Positions 60,025 to 64,000 of a stretch of 64,000 nucleotides of DNA are shown here, one piece after another. A program made the translations under genes and the position numbers. Below the pieces are notes generated by a model. That model was not told where the DNA came from, searched no databases, and saw nothing but the letters and a program-made list of their open reading frames with translations. Origin of the DNA: Rhodoluna sp. Its GTDB lineage: Bacteria > Actinomycetota > Actinomycetes > Actinomycetales > Microbacteriaceae. Where the stretch lies: assembly GCA_024641985.1 (NCBI GenBank), contig JAHEBZ010000002.1:124001-188000 (forward strand). The letters are read 5' to 3'. Numbering within the stretch: position 1 is the stretch's first letter; each line of letters opens with the position of its first letter.

Positions 60025-61659
60025 CTAGAGCTCGTGGGCGTCGATGATTTCGTAGCTGTAGCCCTGTTCGGCTAGAAAGCGCTGTCGGTTTTGGGCGAAA
60101 TCTTGATCGACGGTGTCTCGGGTGATGATTGTGTAAAAACTCGCGCTGCGACCATCGGCCTTTGGGCGCAAGAGTCGGCCAAGGCGCTGGGCTTCTTCTT
60201 GACGACTGCCATAGGAGCCTGAAATTTGAATAGCAACCGAAGCCTCCGGGAGGTCGATTGAGAAGTTTGCAACCTTGCTAACTACGAGGGTGTTTATTTT
60301 GCCGGTTCTAAATTCATCGAACAAGCGCTCGCGCTCATCGATCGGCGTTTCTCCCGTGATTTCAGGCACCTTTAGCGCGCCAGAAACTGCGTGAATTTGA
60401 TCTAAATACTGGCCAATCACCAAAGTTGGCTCGCCCTTGTGCTTGTTCATCAGCGCGGTAATCACCGGGATTTTTATCGGGCTAGTTGCTGCAATTCGGT
60501 AGCGTTCATCTTGGCTGGCGATGGCATAGTTGAGCCGTTCTTCGTCTTGCATATCAACACGCACTTCGAAGCAAGCGGCCGGAGCTATGTAACCCTGTGC
60601 CTCGATTTCTTTCCAGGGCGCATCGAATCGTTTAGGGCCGATTAGCGAGAACACATCGCCCTCTTTGCCATCTTCGCGAACCAACGTTGCAGTGAGCCCG
60701 AGTCGGCGACGAGCCTGCAAATCTGCGGTCATCTTAAAAATAGGCGCAGGAAGCAAGTGAACTTCGTCATAAACGATCAAACCCCAGTCGTTTGCGTTCA
60801 GCAGCGCCAGGTGAGCGTATTCGCTCTTACGTTTGGTCGTCAAGATTTGATAGGTGGCGATTGTTACCGGCTTGACTTCTTTCATCGAGCCCGAGTATTC
60901 GCCGATTTCATCCTCGGTTAAGGTTGTCCGCTTGAGCAATTCGCTCTTCCACTGCCGGGCCGAAACGGTGTTAGTTACCAAAATCAAAGTGTTTGTTTTG
61001 GCAACGGCCATGGCTGCTGCACCAACAATAGTTTTGCCTGCACCACACGGCAGAACTACAACGCCAGAGCCGCCGGCCCAAAATTTCTCGACCGCCTGAT
61101 TTTGATAGTTGCGAATTTGCCAATCGCCCTGGGCTAGGGAAATGTCGTGCGGTGTGCCCTCTGCGTAGCCGGCAAAATCTTCGGCTGGCCAGCCAAGCTT
61201 CAGCAACTCTTGTTTGACTTGCCCTCGTGCCCAAGGCTGAATGCGAAATGCTTCGTTCGAAATAGGGCCATCGAGAAGTTCAGAAATTTTGCGGTGTCTG
61301 CTGGCCTCGAGCAGAATGGCGCGGTCGGTCGAAAACAGCTCTAAATCACCATCGATGCTTCGTTGAATGACAAGGCGGCCGTAACGACCCATTGTTTCTG
61401 TGATGTCGGCACGCACCGAGCCGGGCACGGCAAATTTTGCGTATTTGTCGAGTACGCCCAAGACAAAATCTGAATCATGGCCGGCGGCACGTGCGTTCCA
61501 AAGCCCCAGTCGAGTGATTCGATAAGTGTGAATGTGTTCGGGAGCTCGCTCTAGTTCGGCAAAAATAGCCAAGTCGTGGCGGGCATCGGCTGCCTGCGGG
61601 TGATCAACTTCTAAGAGCGCCGTTTTGTCGCTCTGAACAATTAGTGGCCCGCTGGTCAT
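60025..61659 (-). CDS. XPB-type DNA repair helicase
   Basis: GGSGVVVLPCGAGKTIVGAAAM, VYDEVHLLPAPIFK, QRLGRLLRPK; XPB family. Confidence 0.93.
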   Translation of the reverse strand: MTSGPLIVQSDKTALLEVDHPQAADARHDLAIFAELERAPEHIHTYRITRLGLWNARAAGHDSDFVLGVLDKYAKFAVPGSVRADITETMGRYGRLVIQRSIDGDLELFSTDRAILLEASRHRKISELLDGPISNEAFRIQPWARGQVKQELLKLGWPAEDFAGYAEGTPHDISLAQGDWQIRNYQNQAVEKFWAGGSGVVVLPCGAGKTIVGAAAMAVAKTNTLILVTNTVSARQWKSELLKRTTLTEDEIGEYSGSMKEVKPVTIATYQILTTKRKSEYAHLALLNANDWGLIVYDEVHLLPAPIFKMTADLQARRRLGLTATLVREDGKEGDVFSLIGPKRFDAPWKEIEAQGYIAPAACFEVRVDMQDEERLNYAIASQDERYRIAATSPIKIPVITALMNKHKGEPTLVIGQYLDQIHAVSGALKVPEITGETPIDERERLFDEFRTGKINTLVVSKVANFSIDLPEASVAIQISGSYGSRQEEAQRLGRLLRPKADGRSASFYTIITRDTVDQDFAQNRQRFLAEQGYSYEIIDAHEL

Positions 61660-61661
61660 CG

Positions 61662-63437
61662 TTAAAGCCTAACCTTCGTGATGCTAGTTAGTGGCAGAGT
61701 GCGCTCGATGTCGGCCTTGCGGTCCTTGGCCCTAAGCCGCCCGTTGGCAATTCCTATTGGCTCCAATGTGTAGTCAATCGATGCGCCCGAGGGTGTGATT
61801 ATTGTGACGTCAATTCTTGCTTTGTTTTTTATAGCAAGAGAAATTTGGCGCACCACGTCGTCGTCATCCAGATCTTCGCCAAGTTTGGCCTCTTGCTCTC
61901 GCAATCTTGCAATATCGGCTTCAATCGTGCTTTGAGCAACCGCCATTTCGCTTTTTTCAACGGTTGAGTGCGGTGAAAGCACCTCTCCATCAGGCCCAAG
62001 GCGCACAGCAGCAAAACCAGCTTCGCGCAAACCAAAATACAAAACCTCGGGCTCAAATCTCGATGCCAGAGTGCCATCCTCTACCTGCCTCAAGGCGAAG
62101 GGTTTGAGGCGAGCATCGTTGAATATTTGAGTTAGCAAAATTGGATCTGAAGATTTCAGGTGGCTGCGTAGTTCGAGGAGGTCGATGCCCGTCGATAGCT
62201 GAGAAATGGTGAGGCGGCCAAAACGAGCCACCGATTCGCGAATCAAATAATCGATTGGCTGGGGCAAAGCCTTGCCTGATAATTCCTCGAGCAAAGTGCG
62301 AATTTGGCTCTCGGATAAGCCGGTTTCTAAGCCATGGCTAATGCTTAGTGTCGAAAGACGGTAAGTCGAAGCCAAGCCAATCTGCTCGGTGTCTGCAAAT
62401 TTGCGAAGAGTGATCTCGACTGCAGTAGGCAGCGGACCAGGTGCGATAAGTGATAGGTCTGCCTGGCAGATTAAACGAGCTTGAGGTGTTGGCAGAAGCT
62501 CGGCGACAATGTGCTTTGCAGGTTCGAACCGACCGTGCAGAATGTCGATCGACCAGGTGCTCAAAAACCCATTCGCAGTTATGCCAACTAGTTCTGCCAT
62601 CTCGGCAAGTTTGAAGATGCGCGAGTTCACTGAAGCGTCAGCGAATGGGTAGGTGCTATTCAAGTGGTCAATGAGCGAGATAGTTGCACTCTTTTGGCTG
62701 ATGGCAAGCAGCAGTTCGGCAGCCGACGCATCGCCCAAAATTGCTCGCCAGATTTTAGAAAGCTGCTCGTATCGTTCTTCGGGCGCCCACTCTAGCCATG
62801 CATCGGCGCTTCTGCCGAGTTGCCAGCGCCCGCTGGAGAGCGTGATTAGTTCGCTCAAATTGGCCAGTTCGTAAACAAGCTTGGCATAGTCGTTCGGTTT
62901 GCGAAGGTGGGTTGCCAGCCGCTTGATGTCGGGTAGGCCAATGCCCTTTTTGCCAACCTCGCGCACAAAACGTTGCTCGATATCAAAGACAAGTTCGGTT
63001 AAAGCTTGCATTGATTCGAAAATAGCCAGGCTGGCGTCTCGGTCTATATCGGCTTGTTCACCTCGGGGTTGGGCAACTTCAAGTTTTGCTTCACTACGAG
63101 TTTTGCAATTCGCGAGCGCGGCCAAAGTTGATTCGAAGGCGAAGAATTGAGTTTTGCCATCTACCAACTTTTTCTCTACCAGCATTAACTTGCTTAGCGC
63201 CAGTGCCGCCTCAGGCTGTGTTGTTTGGCCACCGGCAATCGCCTGCAGCGCAATAGCCTCCGATTTCGAAAGACCGGCTACCGTGCTGGCAATGGCGCTC
63301 GGTTTGTTAAGCGCATCGGCAAGGTCAAAAAAATCTCGCAGGGCAGCACTGGGCACCATGCGTTGAGCAATGACATCACGAAGTTCTTCGTCAGAGCTGC
63401 GCCTTAGCGCTGCGGCAACTCTCAGAATTTCGCTCAT
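61662..63437 (-). CDS. Helicase-associated (XPB/Ssl2 N-terminal-like) domain protein
   Basis: Long ORF directly upstream of XPB; conserved actinobacterial partner architecture. Confidence 0.8.
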   Translation of the reverse strand: MSEILRVAAALRRSSDEELRDVIAQRMVPSAALRDFFDLADALNKPSAIASTVAGLSKSEAIALQAIAGGQTTQPEAALALSKLMLVEKKLVDGKTQFFAFESTLAALANCKTRSEAKLEVAQPRGEQADIDRDASLAIFESMQALTELVFDIEQRFVREVGKKGIGLPDIKRLATHLRKPNDYAKLVYELANLSELITLSSGRWQLGRSADAWLEWAPEERYEQLSKIWRAILGDASAAELLLAISQKSATISLIDHLNSTYPFADASVNSRIFKLAEMAELVGITANGFLSTWSIDILHGRFEPAKHIVAELLPTPQARLICQADLSLIAPGPLPTAVEITLRKFADTEQIGLASTYRLSTLSISHGLETGLSESQIRTLLEELSGKALPQPIDYLIRESVARFGRLTISQLSTGIDLLELRSHLKSSDPILLTQIFNDARLKPFALRQVEDGTLASRFEPEVLYFGLREAGFAAVRLGPDGEVLSPHSTVEKSEMAVAQSTIEADIARLREQEAKLGEDLDDDDVVRQISLAIKNKARIDVTIITPSGASIDYTLEPIGIANGRLRAKDRKADIERTLPLTSITKVRL

Positions 63438-63455
63438 CTTGGTGATGTTGCAGAG

Positions 63456-63749
63456 CTAGTTGGCTTTGTTTTGCTGTGCTCGTCGGCGAGCACTCACTAT
63501 GACCAAGGCGATAATGGCTGCTGCGCCCGCTGCCAACCCGAATTGAGGGTAGAACACAAGAATTGCTGGCAACTTTAATTGGCCAACCTTTGGGCTAGAG
63601 CTTGGGATGGCCGAAATTATGAAAACTGAAATCATGGCAAGCACAGATGAGCCGATGAGCCCAGCCGCCATGTAGGCGAGGATATTTTCTACGCGCTCGA
63701 TGCCGGTCTTCGGGGCCGGCTTTCCCTTTGAATTGCTTTGTTTAGCCAT
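63456..63749 (-). CDS. Small membrane protein
   Basis: Basic N-terminus plus two TM segments. Confidence 0.65.
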   Translation of the reverse strand: MAKQSNSKGKPAPKTGIERVENILAYMAAGLIGSSVLAMISVFIISAIPSSSPKVGQLKLPAILVFYPQFGLAAGAAAIIALVIVSARRRAQQNKAN

Positions 63750-63823
63750 CCTTCTAGGATACCGCTGTCAAAGTGTCAATCTGCCTTGTAAAATAAACGT
63801 TTGGGTTAACGAAAGAGGTTTCC

Positions 63824-64000
63824 ATGCCAACCGGCAAAGTCAAGTTCTTCGATGAAGAAAAAGGTTTTGGTTTCATTGCGTCAGACGACGGCAGTGAAGT
63901 TTTCCTGCACGTTAGTGCGCTACCTGCGGGAACCTCTTCAATCAAGCCAGGCTCACGAGTTGAGTTTGGCATTGTCGATGGCAAGCGAGGCGCTCAGGCT
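63824..64000 (+). CDS. Cold shock domain protein, partial (runs off the right edge)
   Basis: MPTGKVKFFDEEKGFGFIASDDGSEVFLHVSALPAGTSSIKPGSRVEFGIVDGKRGAQA; open to window end. Confidence 0.94.
   Translation, partial: MPTGKVKFFDEEKGFGFIASDDGSEVFLHVSALPAGTSSIKPGSRVEFGIVDGKRGAQA

Overview
64 kb of gene-dense actinobacterial chromosome, probably a freshwater Microbacteriaceae / Luna-type lineage (inference from gene content such as GlnR-type regulator, CarD, SenX3/RegX3 and XPB pair; no rRNA is present to confirm). The window has no rRNA operon, CRISPR array or intact mobile element. Main loci: (1) galT (partial)/galM and a PiT phosphate transporter; (2) an IclR-controlled, apparently complete 4-hydroxybenzoate to protocatechuate 4,5-meta-cleavage operon (pobA, ligK, galD-like tautomerase, ligJ, ligI, ligA, ligB, ligC); (3) a secreted protein and DUF916/WxL-interacting-like membrane protein pair divergent from a NarL-type two-component system, with a perfect inverted repeat in the shared promoter region; (4) a PTS/mannitol locus (HPr, EI, HAD, MtlR, an extra EIIB-like protein, EIIC, EIIB, EIIA, mtlD); (5) ppk1/GlnR-like, gpmA, phoU-senX3-regX3, carD-ispDF-cysS-rlmB housekeeping genes; (6) groEL with two tandem CIRCE-type operators, an orphan WXG100 protein, a TCS and the XPB helicase pair. 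The most unusual non-coding structure is a 61-bp perfect tandem duplication immediately downstream of tRNA-Thr(TGT). Each unit carries a copy of the tRNA 3' end, a 10-bp perfect hairpin and an inverted 9-nt piece of the tRNA T-arm/acceptor region. All family assignments are from reading the translations; no database search was run.
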